This document shows, piece by piece, positions 49,441 to 61,800 of a stretch of DNA of 64,000 bases. Numbering within the stretch: the stretch's first letter is position 1; each line of letters starts with the position of its first letter. Source of the DNA: Siphonodentalium dalli (taxonomy: Eukaryota > Mollusca > Scaphopoda > Gadilida > Siphonodentaliidae). The stretch lies in contig CP136067.1 in NCBI GenBank assembly GCA_032622095.1, positions 134,915,990-134,979,989 on the forward strand, written 5' to 3'. Made by a program: the position numbers and the translations under genes. The notes under the pieces were generated by a model. It was given only the letters and a program-made list of their open reading frames with translations, was not told the origin of the DNA and did no database searches.

Positions 49441-49799
49441 GAATCTATCAACTAAGTTTTTACTGACATCTGTTTGGGAATTATTGGCCATGGAAAACTG
49501 AAATTAGACCCGGAACTCGCCGATGGGCAGGTGGAATGTAAGGGATAAATACAAGCGCATGGTTTTCAAAACATTTTTGACGTACGAAATGGGAAATTGA
49601 CCTTGCATGGCCTTATTACACAGTAAGCTGTAATCTGCCCTATCACAGAGATCTTAACAAGAGAGTTGTTATTCGAGGCCGCTTGGCTCTGCCGGCGATT
49701 GCGTTCCACGTGATCTGAGTATGAATTCGATGTTTCTGCTTTATAGTTCGCACCAGATTGTTGAGTATCTGGCACTATTCATCAGCTGCAGAGATTTTG
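49441..49799 (-). other. Probable 3' UTR of the Rab gene
   Basis: Sequence directly after the stop codon on the minus strand. A 69-codon frame (49775-49566) has no domain and is probably chance. The transcript end is not determinable here. Confidence 0.45.
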
Positions 49800-49884
49800 T
49801 CATCCGCAGCATTTCCGCTTTGGATTACTTTCAGTTAATTTAAGGGCTTCTTCGATCTGTCTGTCCTCTTTCTGTTTCAGAACT
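49800..49884 (-). CDS. Rab gene last exon D (prenylation tail)
   Basis: Acceptor 'gctcttttttcag'. One base completes the codon left by exon C (Leu), then [27 protein letters not shown] and TGA at 49802-49800. Basic residues followed by CC near the end match a Rab geranylgeranylation site. The 3' UTR continues to lower coordinates. No certain poly(A) signal was identified before the MITE at 48.5-48.9 kb. Confidence 0.9.
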
Positions 49885-52800
49885 CTGAAAAAAGAGCTTG
49901 ATAACATTACTACATATGTAGTTCATAGAGAGAACACAATGTGCATCTTAATCGAGAATCTTTAATCGAATGACTTGCGGATGGCACAAGGATATATTTC
50001 ACGAGATTTGATGCAAGATGTGTTCTGTATTTAATCTACACCGTTGTATCAGATAAGTTCAATCCACGCTTTAACCCTTTACCCAACAAACCGGCCAAAA
50101 CCGGCCAAATAAAGCTTCAACAGCCTAAAATATCTTCGGTCTGTCTCAATAAAACCATACACATATGGATATCATTGGAAACGGCTCCTTGACCACATTG
50201 TGATAGTTACAGTTAGCCCTGTGCCAATGCATTCTCTTATATATGCGAGTCGACCATAGGTCGCCTCGCATATATAAGAGAATGCATTGGCCTAAAAAAA
50301 ATCTTTTTTTTAACACTTTTTACCATTTTTTCTTACATTCTTTAACAATTTTATAATTTTTAATATGTTAAGCCAATGCATTCTCTTATATATGCGAGGC
50401 GACCTATGGTCGACTCGCATATATAAGAGAATGCATTGGCACAGGGCCCTTCTGTTGGGTAAAGGGTTAACCTTCATTGATACTATAGCTATACATTTAT
50501 TGTGATTTATGTCTGATGAATAACCAGTAACGATTGGGGCATCACCTGCAGCAGTTCGTTGACGTAATGTACATCATCTTTCTTGGAACAACTTCAACAA
50601 AAATAGTTTGGGTTTGTATTCCACTAGAGGTTAACACTAATATGTATTCAATGGCTGGGATTCCGGTGTATACATGTGCATCACGTCAATGGATGTGGAA
50701 TAAAATACATTAGGGACCAGCATATTCATACAGATATTACAGGGTATGTTTTTTTTTAAATTTATTTCATTCCTATGTGTGATTATATCTTGATTTCTTG
50801 AGTGATTATAAATGATAATTTCACTGGTGAATTATGTCACTTTAAAGTGATGTGAAACACTCTGGTGGGGTGATCAAATAGAATTTTAGAATAATCTTGC
50901 TCAAAGTAGTTATTTTTACAAATATTAATCCAAATTGACAACACATGGAGCCATTTCATATATTAATTAAATGCAATGACTTTGGATGGCGAAAACAATT
51001 GTGTTAGTTTATCGCTAAAAGTTGCGTCCCTAATCGGGATGTAAATATTTACAATTTGGCGTAGTTCAGACGGTGATATCTGTGGAGTGGTATGGTCGAT
51101 TTCTTTGAATTTTTCAGCGACGTTAGTAGTATGCTACATTCCCCAGGTTGCCGATTTCAACAATTTCAACAATATTTGGTGTATGAGTCTCCTGCAACAA
51201 TATCTCAGACGAGTTCAAAAACCAGGTTTGTCCGAAAAAAAATTTGCAGAGTTATGGGTCTTAGTTTGTCTATTTTTAGCAATGTTATCACCGTTAGCGC
51301 GATAACTCAATGAAATATTAACCGATTTAAACAATATGTGGTATATGAGTCTATTGCAACAATATCTCGGACGAGTTCGAAAACCTGGTTTGTCCGAAAA
51401 AAAAATCGGGAGTTATGGGTCTTAGTTTGTCTATTTTAATCACAATTTTATCGATAACTCAATGAAATATTAACGGATTCAATTGATATTTGGTATATAG
51501 GTCTATTGCAATAATATACCACCGTCCAACTTTTTTTCCCGGAGTTGTGCACCTTATTGGCAGAAGTTTGGTTCGACTGCCAAAAAACTCGACAAAAGCA
51601 TCTTAGATGCGTACCCCTTGTTATACACCTGTTTTTAAAGTGATGTGAAAAATTGTGATAAAATAGAAATTGAGAATAATCTTGCTCAAGGTATATACAA
51701 TAGTTATTATTACGAATATTAATCCAAACTCAAAACACACACCGCCATTCATTTATATTAATTAAATGCAATGATTCTTGGTGGCGAAATCATTTGCATT
51801 TCTTCATCGCCGATAGTTGCGTCCCGAATCGAGAAGTAAATATTTACAATTGAGCGTAGTTCAGACGATGTTTTCTATGGAGTGGTATGGTCGATTTCTT
51901 TGAGATTTTCGGCGATGTTAGTAGAATACTACATTCTCCAGGTTAGCATAGCGCATGAGTATTAACTTATCAATTTCACGCGCCCCAACGAGTCTATAAT
52001 ATGTCTTTAATTTGCGCTGTATGTATTCATACATGCTATCGATATAATTATGCATCATGGGTATAATGGCGGTATTATTCGGAATTCTGGTAAATCAGAT
52101 GTTTATAGTGGAATATAATAAACAGAATAATCACTTGATTGAACTGGTGGTGGAAAATAAGTCATTCGAGGCAGGGACTATTTTGTAAAACACTTGAGCA
52201 CAATCATGTTTGTACAATGTCTCTACCTCTCGTGAATTATTTGACGTCACCAGTTCAATCAAGTGATTATTCTCTATATAACGCCCCTGTCTCTCATGAA
52301 TTATTTGACGTCACCAGTTCAATCAAGTGATTACTCTCCACATAATCACTTGAGTTCTCATTTTGTTTCCGAATTCTGATGAAATAGGTTGCTAATATCA
52401 ATAACAGAAAATATAACTGTATAGCGGCCGGTGTATATATGGAAAGGGAAGGTGGGGATTTATTTGTAATTTCACAAAGTTTAACCTTTCTGTACTAAAT
52501 ACGCATTGATGATTAGTTTACTTAGGAAATGTTCAGATAATAAGCTCAACAAAAAACAACAGGTCATTTGTTGAACTTATTATCTGAACATTCCCCCAAC
52601 AATGAAAATGTACACAGCCTTCAAATTAGGAAAAATGTCCCACCGCAAATTAAATGCTGTGGCATTAAAGATTCTACATGTTGCCATCACAATTTCCCAC
52701 GGCATTGCTTATTGCCTTGGCCAATTTTGATGGACTGATTAATATGAATCATTCTGCTCTTGTATTATCTTTTTTCTGTCTGTTGTCTGGTTTTATTTCA

Positions 52801-55800
52801 TGAACATCCCTCCAAATGAATAATAGGCAATTCCAATGTAGGCATTATGACTGAATGGGAGAATCCATTTAGTATAGAAAGGGTTAATATGACCATAGGC
52901 TAGTGTAATTAACGAACCACAGATAATAAACCATAAGCTAGGATATATCTGTGCCTTTTTTAATCTTATAAAAATAACTTCACAGAAGCGTATTCCCATC
53001 AAATAAGATTCACTCAGGCCTTATATCGTGATGTGTTTATGATTAATTTGACTCCAGACATGCACAAGGGTTCATTGAAAGAGTTGGTCCAATAGCTAGC
53101 AATTTTGTGTATAAATTAGGTCAATCAAACATCAGGTCATGTCAGAAATCAGAGGTTCACAAACAAACAAACAAACTACGAGCTCTCAACTCAGACTTAA
53201 AACCTAATTTTTTTTTTAAAAAGCCGTCCCTTTTGTACAAATTATTATAGAATATAAACTCCCAACATCAAACTGGAAGTATTCAAAAATCAAGACTGTT
53301 GGTTGTTGCCAAGAGGGGAGTATTTTACTGAAATTAACCATTATATTACTGACGCTGTGTACTATACGAAGAAGCTTGTCGATTTAAGAAATGTCATCAT
53401 GTCGATTTCAACGAAACTCGACGAGCAACATCATCATGTAGCTTTCACCATCGACTGAATTCGCGATAACGTGAAAGTATCTTCTGCTTTGTTTATAAGT
53501 GTGTGTTCCCTTTCGATTCATGAAAATGGAAGGATATCTAAGGATTGTCAGATTCACGTATGTACTATGTAATATTAGGATAATTTAAACGCGATATAAT
53601 AACGTTTGCATGAATCACCGAATTTCGACTCCAGTATCGCCCAGAGTGATTAAGATTTTCTCATTGCACGCGTGATTTATATTTTAGGCCACTCTAATGC
53701 AAATATTTGAAAGTCCTTATTATGTCATAATTATGTTCTCAATAAAATGTAAACCGTGGCTACGAATGAACTTCACTGTGCATAATTTCGACAGTAACTC
53801 CCCTTATTTTGGAACGCCGGCCATTGAAAGACGCGCACGTTTATTTTTCCGATTACGACATTAACGCTTTAAGCCCACCGATCTACTGTGCGACAAAAGT
53901 GGTCGCAAAAATTCAAAATACGATCGTCGTATTAGATAATAATTGGTGACGTCACAAAATCAGATATAGTCTATATACGACCCAAAGCGTCCGGCTTTGG
54001 TTCGTTATAATAGTCTTCAAGGATGTGAAGTGTCGGTGTCCATGACTTCCCCCACCCTGAAAAAAATGTGGGAACTATAGAAATGAGCAGTGTCCATCTG
54101 CACAAATGTTTTATTGTCTAGACAATAACTTAATTTATATTTGACAAAATTTTCCACATTAGGTCTACAGTTGCGAAAATCTGGTGTCAAGATCAAATTT
54201 GAGACATCTTTAAATGTAAATAAATAAATAAACTTACAATGTTAGAGCTTTGATGGATTCCTCAATATTCTGACCAGACTTGGCACTGGTTTCGAAAAAC
54301 AATGCATCATATTCCTGAAATAAAGAGAATAACAACATTGGGGATATTCCAGTGTAATTTTGGAAACTATACTGGGTCAAGGTGTATCAACTTATCAAAT
54401 TTGTATGCATAATTACAAATGTGAAGCAAACACTACTTAACAATTACAGTTTAAACAGTTAATCCAGTTAACATGTGCAGTTTATAAACAGCATGCCTCC
54501 AAGCCATGAGGCCAAATATTGATAACTAAGTAATTAGTGGGGGTTAAATTCGGAAATAAATTGTTGTTAATTTTCCACACTAAAAAAGTGTTACATTTTC
54601 CATTGAATATGCACTTCTTCAATGAAAAATCCAACCAAAGTGGTATTTATAGCAGTCCGACTGGTAATGTTATACAGGGTGTTTACACTGTGCAAATTAT
54701 TTATCATATCAAAGAAAGAGCATTATTCCTTACTACTTTATCTCAGAGAAATTAATACCAAACAAGTATTTTTGAGTAGCAAACGTCACACACCTTAGCG
54801 AATGTTGCTCTGGCACCCCATGTTATCACTCATCTGAGCGATAGTTGCTCTGTCACCCCATGTTATCACCCACCTTTGCGAGTGTTGCTCCATCACCCCA
54901 TGTTATCACTCACCTTAGCAAGTGTTGATCAATCACCCCATGTTATCACTCACCTGAGCGAGCATTGCTCAGTCACCCCATGTTATCACTCATCTTAGCG
55001 AGCGTTGCTCTGTCACCCATCTTATCACTCACCTTAGCTAGCATTGCTCCATCACACCATGTGATTTATCACTCACCTTAGCGAGCGTTACTTCGTCACC
55101 CTGTGTTATCACTCACCTCAGCGAGCATTGCTCTGTCACACCATGTTAACACTCACCTGAGTGAGCATTGCTCTGTCACCCCATGTTATCACTCATCTTA
55201 GCGAGCGTTGCTTGGTCACACCATGTTATCACTCACCTCAGCGAGCGTTACTGTCACCCCGTGTTATTACTCACCTCAGCGAGTGTTGCTCCGTCGCCCC
55301 ATCTTATCGCTCGACAGTCATCAGTGTCTGTCATATCAGTTTTATTTCCCAAAACCATAAAAACTACATCATCTTCCGTACCTTCCTGAAGACAGAAATT
55401 ATTATGTGCTAAGTTCTTGTATAATTTTATGTTTTTAGAATTGTGTGCCAATTTAAAGACATATTATGTACTTGTTTGGGTGCGTGAAACTGATAAGTTA
55501 GTATTAGGCACTATGACAACTGGAGGAATGTAACATTCTACTTACATCGCCGATAATTTGAAGCAATTCGACCCTACCACTCCATAGAAAACATTGTCAG
55601 AACTACGCTCAATTGTAAATATTTACTACTCGATTCGGGACGCATCTATCAGCGATAAACTAACAAAAACGATTTCGCCATTGAGAGTCACTCCATTTAA
55701 TTCATATCAATTTGGATATAATATTTGTAAAAATTACTACTTTGAACAAGATTATTCTCAGAGTCCATTTCTATTTGATCACTTTACCAGAGTGTTTCAC

Positions 55801-58800
55801 ATCACTTTAAGATTTCTGCAAACAATTATCAAACCGAATATACATCTGCAATTTTTTAATTTAACAAGTATCTAAAATAAGGATTTTTTAAACGGCATGT
55901 ACCATTAAGAATACCTCAGACCGTTGTATCAGTTGAATTGTGTTCATAGTGAATTAATATTTTTTGCAATATTTTGACAGTTTTCAATACAAAGAGAAGT
56001 AGCATTTGATCAGAATATTATAGCAGTGTGCAATCAGAAAGATAGAATATATGTTACACGTAGAATACACCCATAGTAGCTGAGAGTACAAAACGTTCAC
56101 CAAGAGTGGAATTGTGGTTTTAACATTGAGCCTTTGGGCAAGCTGTTTAAAACCACAATACCATTGTGAAATTTTTTACTCTCGGCTACTATGGGTGCAT
56201 TTTATTTATGCCATAATAATTATTTTTCATTTGTTCTGCGAATTCAACTATTCCCCTGTTCACGTTTAATGTGTATCCTCACCGAGTGAGCCAAACATGA
56301 TGTTATAAGGAATGGGTGTCATGCGTAGTAATGCATACTTTTATTTCATGACATCAGCCTGTTTCTAGGCCAACAGATCAGATCAGATCACATGATATTG
56401 TCATTCATGTGTTTCCTAGTTCATATAACGCTAGCAAGCTAAGTTTGATTGAAATGCAGGCAATTTTTCACATGCTTAATTGATATCATAACAACTTCCA
56501 ATTTTAAATGAATGTAACAGAAGAACTATTTTGCAAACTACGATGTAGTACTACATTTACAGCCACAGTAGAAATTTATACCAATAGTAGGGTGTAAAGA
56601 TGAATTTTATAAAATAGATGTTACACTCACACCATCGTAGACAATTATGGTATAAAATATATCTAAATGTGATACAATCGGATGAGATATAAGCGTTTTT
56701 GCATCAAATTAAAATACCGGTATAACATTTTGGACAGTACAGGCAGATGTTCAAATAACTGCAGAAGATAGTGAGTGAAGTTTCAAGAAAGAGATAAAAT
56801 ATAGAAATAGACTGAACTACCACACCCTTCAATGTATAGAGAATACCTACAGTTTTTGTTTGAATACCAAAATATCTCATGAGTGTCTGGAAAGAAATAT
56901 CAAACTTGTAGTCGTGAGTGAAAATTTTATATTTCTTTCCAGCCACGAATGAGATGTTTCAGGTATTCAAAAAAAACAATGTAGGTATTCCTTTTATTAT
57001 ATGCGGCTTATTTGGGCTCCAAGTTGCTAATTTAAGTCTTAATTAATTAAATAATTAACTGTACTTAATTAAAGAGTGCGCATGTCAGTGTTTACAAACA
57101 GAAAAGAGCCTATGCATAGTTGAAATAGACATGCTGCGACTCAAACATAGAATTATCGATTGATCACATGCCGTCATAAATTCATTGCTTTTGATTGGCT
57201 AGTGGACAGTGTGCAAAACAATGATCACTCAATCAACCTTGGCAGCTCGTGTTAATTTCAAGCCTACAGTGAAATAACGGAACACAATTTCACTGTAGCT
57301 CCGAAGACATAAATTCGATGAATTACGTTTTGGTGATCTTCAGCTACAGTAATGCTCTAATTAATCGAATTCTTAACCAAAGCAGAATTATGGGCAACTT
57401 TTCAGGATTTAGTCGGACATATGGCTTGTTGCCATTCATCGGAAAGCTCTCCCCGAGAGCTTTCCGATGAATGGCAACAAGCCATATTTCCGACTAAATC
57501 CTGAAAAGTTACCCATAATTCTGCTTTGGTTAAGAGGTCGATTAATTAGAGCATTACTGTATTTTATAGGCAAGCATATAATAAATGAATCTATTACAAT
57601 AACCATATCCAATTACATGTTTCTCCTTCATTTCACTCAGAAAATCAATTACGGCAGAGACAAAGCATCAAGTCAATCCTCTCCAAGAAAACACCATACA
57701 ACCTTCAAGCCTGCAAATAGTGTGTCTGTCATTGGCAGAATGAGGTCCCCAGAGGGTGAATTTAGTGATGCTATCCCACACAGTGGGGGACCCCATTCTG
57801 CTTAGGCCTCATTTTCTGGGAAGTATCTATAGTCTCAAATTAACATTGGTTTAGATACTTTTTTCTTTCTGGAAAGTTTCTATATCCCCAAATTTGCAGA
57901 AGATAAAATATTAGAGGTGACTAATGGGTGAACATCACCAACTTCAACTGGGGAACTTCAATCTGATCATAGGTCTCCCATAGCAGTTGAGGACTAAGCA
58001 GAAAGAGGTTCCCAGAGGGGTAAATTTGGCGACACCAGCCCTCCTTGTGGGATAACATCACTAAATTCACCCTCTGGGGACCTCATTCCGCAAATCACAG
58101 ACTCACTATTTGCAGACTTGATGACCTCGCTTGGATTTTCCCATTCAATTTTAAAAGTAAGTGGTCTATCCTTCTTTGGTAGGAATGTTCAAAAGGCAGA
58201 TAAACCCCAAATGGATTTACAGTAATGCCCTTAAATAATCGACTCCTTAACCACAGCAGAATTATGGGTCATTTTTCAGGATTTAGTCAGAAATATGGCT
58301 TGTTGCCATTCATCGGAAAGCTCTCACTGAGCAACAAGCCATATTTCCAACTAAATCCTGAAAAATTACCCTTAATTCTGCTGTGGTTAAGGAGTCAATT
58401 ATTTAGGGCATTATTTTATAGGGTGGTTCAGGTTATAATCCCTAAAAAAAATAGTTCTGGATAGCGTCACTAAATTCACCATCTGGTGACCTCATTCGGC
58501 AACGAGAGATACACCATCTCAATTGGAATCATACATAATCAGTCTTATATTTTGAATATCATTTTCAGGTGTTTATCATAGGGGACAAGTGACATGGTTT
58601 TGTCTCTGCCAGCAACTTGACTGATGTGTTGGACTGATGGAGATGAAGGAAGCCCAGTCTAATCTGCTATATATATATAGCAGCTAGCTACACATTAAAT
58701 CCTGTCACCTGGGACAATCATATAAAACCAGTTTCTATAAAAGCCGACAGTAATCTTACGTCTCTGGAAGTCCAAAGAAAACCATGTGCAATGCATTGTA

Positions 58801-61800
58801 ATATAAATGCGAGTCTGCCATAGGGAGCCTCACATATATAAGAGAATACATTGGCCTAACAATATTTACATTGACCTTTTAAGCCAATGCATTCTCTTAT
58901 ATATGGGAGTCTATGTGGGAGCCTCTCATATATAAGAGAATACATTGGCCTAACAATATTTATGTTGACCTTTTAAGCCAATGCATTCTCTTATATATGC
59001 AAGGCTCCCTATGGCAACTCGCATATATAAGAGAATGCACTGGCACATGATCTTCAATGCTGCACCAGCGCAGCTCCCATCATGAAAGGGTTAATTTTGC
59101 TATAACTGGAATCCTTGAACAATTGGTTCTGTGTTAAACCATGTCTCATTTCAATGGTTGGTGAATCTTCGAATCCCCAAATGGATTTATTTATAGGGTT
59201 TCCACGGTGTGACTGACTTTGTAATATTGATACAAGCAATTAGCTTTATGATGGACTGTATTTGATTTTTGGAATCGTAGGTTCATTTTTTGTCGAAAAG
59301 GGGCATTAATCTGATTGGACACAATTTCAAACTTGACCAGAACTTCAATTGTCATATGTCGACCATATTCAAGATATTCTTCGGCTGAGGCATACCAAAA
59401 AATGACGGCCAATGCTCATCGTCTCTAGTTTTGGGTACCAGATAAATGAGCAGTGTCCGTCCCATGTGGGAAAAGAAGAGTTGACATGTATTACTGACTG
59501 CAAAGTATCTGTTCTTCACAATCTATAAATATATCATTAACTTCAAGTTATTATCAGTTGTTGATATTTAGTACTTGTATATTATTATAGTATATATGTC
59601 GTCGTTTTAATAATTACTGCGATTCATACTTCTTTTTACCACATGATAGTGTCAGACCATACATGTACTCCATACTTAGAAAAGATTTGTTACTCCATCT
59701 TGGAAACTCCTCTTCCTTTTCAGATATGGGATTTGCCTCGGACTTCTAGAGACGTTAACTTTAAATATTATTGTTGGCTTTTTAATCCTTCCATGATGGG
59801 AAAATTTTGCGAAAACCCTGTACCAATGCATTCTCTTATATATGCAAGTCTCACATAGGGAGCTTCACAAATATAAGAGAATACATTGGCAATATTTACC
59901 TTGACCTTGCAAGCCAGTGCATTATCTTAACCCTTTACCCAACAAACCGGCCAAATAAAGCTTCAACAGCCTAAAATATCTTCGGTCTGTCTCAATAGAA
60001 CCATACAAATATGGATATCATTGGAACCGGCTCCTTGACCACATTGTGATAGTTACAGTTATGCCCTGTGCCAATGCATTCTCTTATATATGCGAGTCGA
60101 CCATAGCACGCCTCGCATATATAAGAGAATGCATTGGCCTAAAAAAAATCTTTTTTAACACTTTTTACCATTTTTTCTTACATTCTTTAACAATTTTATA
60201 ATTTTTAATGTGTTAAGCCAATGCATTCTCTTATATATGCGAGGCGACCTATGGTCGACTCGCATATATAAGAGAATGCATTGGCGCATGGCCCTTCTGT
60301 TGGGTAAAGGGTTAAATATGCAAGGCTCCCTATGGGACTCACATATATTATAGAATGCACTGGCACAAAATCTTTAATGCTGCACCAGCGCAGCTCCCAC
60401 CATGAGAGGATTAAAGAAACTGATATAAACATACCAGGTTGAATCTCAATACACTGGTTTTCCTGTTCTGCAATGAGAAGGATTCTCGATCTTCTTCTAG
60501 TCATGACATTTCTGATTTTATTCAACACCCAATGATACTAACACTACATGTCTATCAAAAAACACATTTTAATGCACAACGTATCAAATACAAAACAGCC
60601 TCATTTCACCCAACACAGCAGGCCTTTTTATTAGCGAAAAAGCATGCATATCACTGACATTCATGTTTCCACCATGTTAATCTGGTTCGCGGGCGAAACT
60701 GGGCATTTCGCCACGACCAACAGTAGCTATGTCTATTGAATATGAATTTTCTCAAAATCGCGGAGACGTACGTACGTCACCGCGAATCCAATGTCGACGA
60801 TTTTAAGTGGACCTATCATCATATTGAATGACATGAGGTTGTTTCGTCTTTGATGTATTGTATGGAACACTTTCCACACTTAATTGTGTCTATACTTCAT
60901 CACATGCAACAAAATCGTCATTAATTCCTTATGTGTAGATTTGAATGTAAAATGAAAAGACTGTTTTATGCCAAATTGTTTTTTCTATCTCAATATCACA
61001 TTGCAAAGTTGTGTTCACAAAATACGGTCTGTTGCGCTGTGTCACATGGAGAACCAACCATTCATTGATTGAAGTTCTGCCGAGTGAAAGCTTATAGAAT
61101 GTACATGTACATAGTTGTTTCTCAGATTATTTCCTATTTGTTAAAGATGGTCTATCTTTTCCGGGCCATAATTACAACAACATTATTTATATAAAACCCA
61201 ATTTAGAAACTACAATTAAAGAGGCATAATCTGACATTTTGCCTTGGAGGAAAGTGCTAACAAGACAAGAGTTATTCCGCTTGCAATGCAGAAACGCTCA
61301 GAGATTATCAAGCGGGAGAACTCTATCTGAGATCGCCTGAAGTTTCATGGCCGAATTGTTCTAAAAATAGCCCATAAAAATGTCCCAATGGATTGTATGT
61401 AAATATTATACCAATTTATCTGAATAAAATTTGAAATAAAATCTATATTAATTGATAGAAACGTTTCTGGACAGCGGTCTTCAATTCATATTTACAGTAA
61501 TGCCCTAAATAATGGACTCATTAAGCACAACAGAATTATGGGTAACTTTTCATGATTTAGTCGGAAATATGGCTTGTTGCCATTCATCGGAAAGCTCTCA
61601 GTGAGAGCTTTCCGATGAATGGCAACAAGCCATATTTGCGACTAAATCCTGAAAAGTTCCCATAATTCTGCTGTGGTTAAGGGAGTCGATTATTTAGGGA
61701 ATTACTGTATTTATACCCAGGAAACTATATAACACTCAAATTGTTATAGGAAGAGATACCATCTTTAATTGCTAATGCCAAAGAAAAACATATTTCTGAT

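Noticed and set aside
54791..55275. Multiple true exons, one per donor copy
   Set aside because: The units lack acceptors between them and carry a stop after each donor, so they are copies of one junction rather than an exon cluster.
55594..55875. 93-codon frame near exon B
   Set aside because: It lies in repeat F, whose other two copies break the frame.
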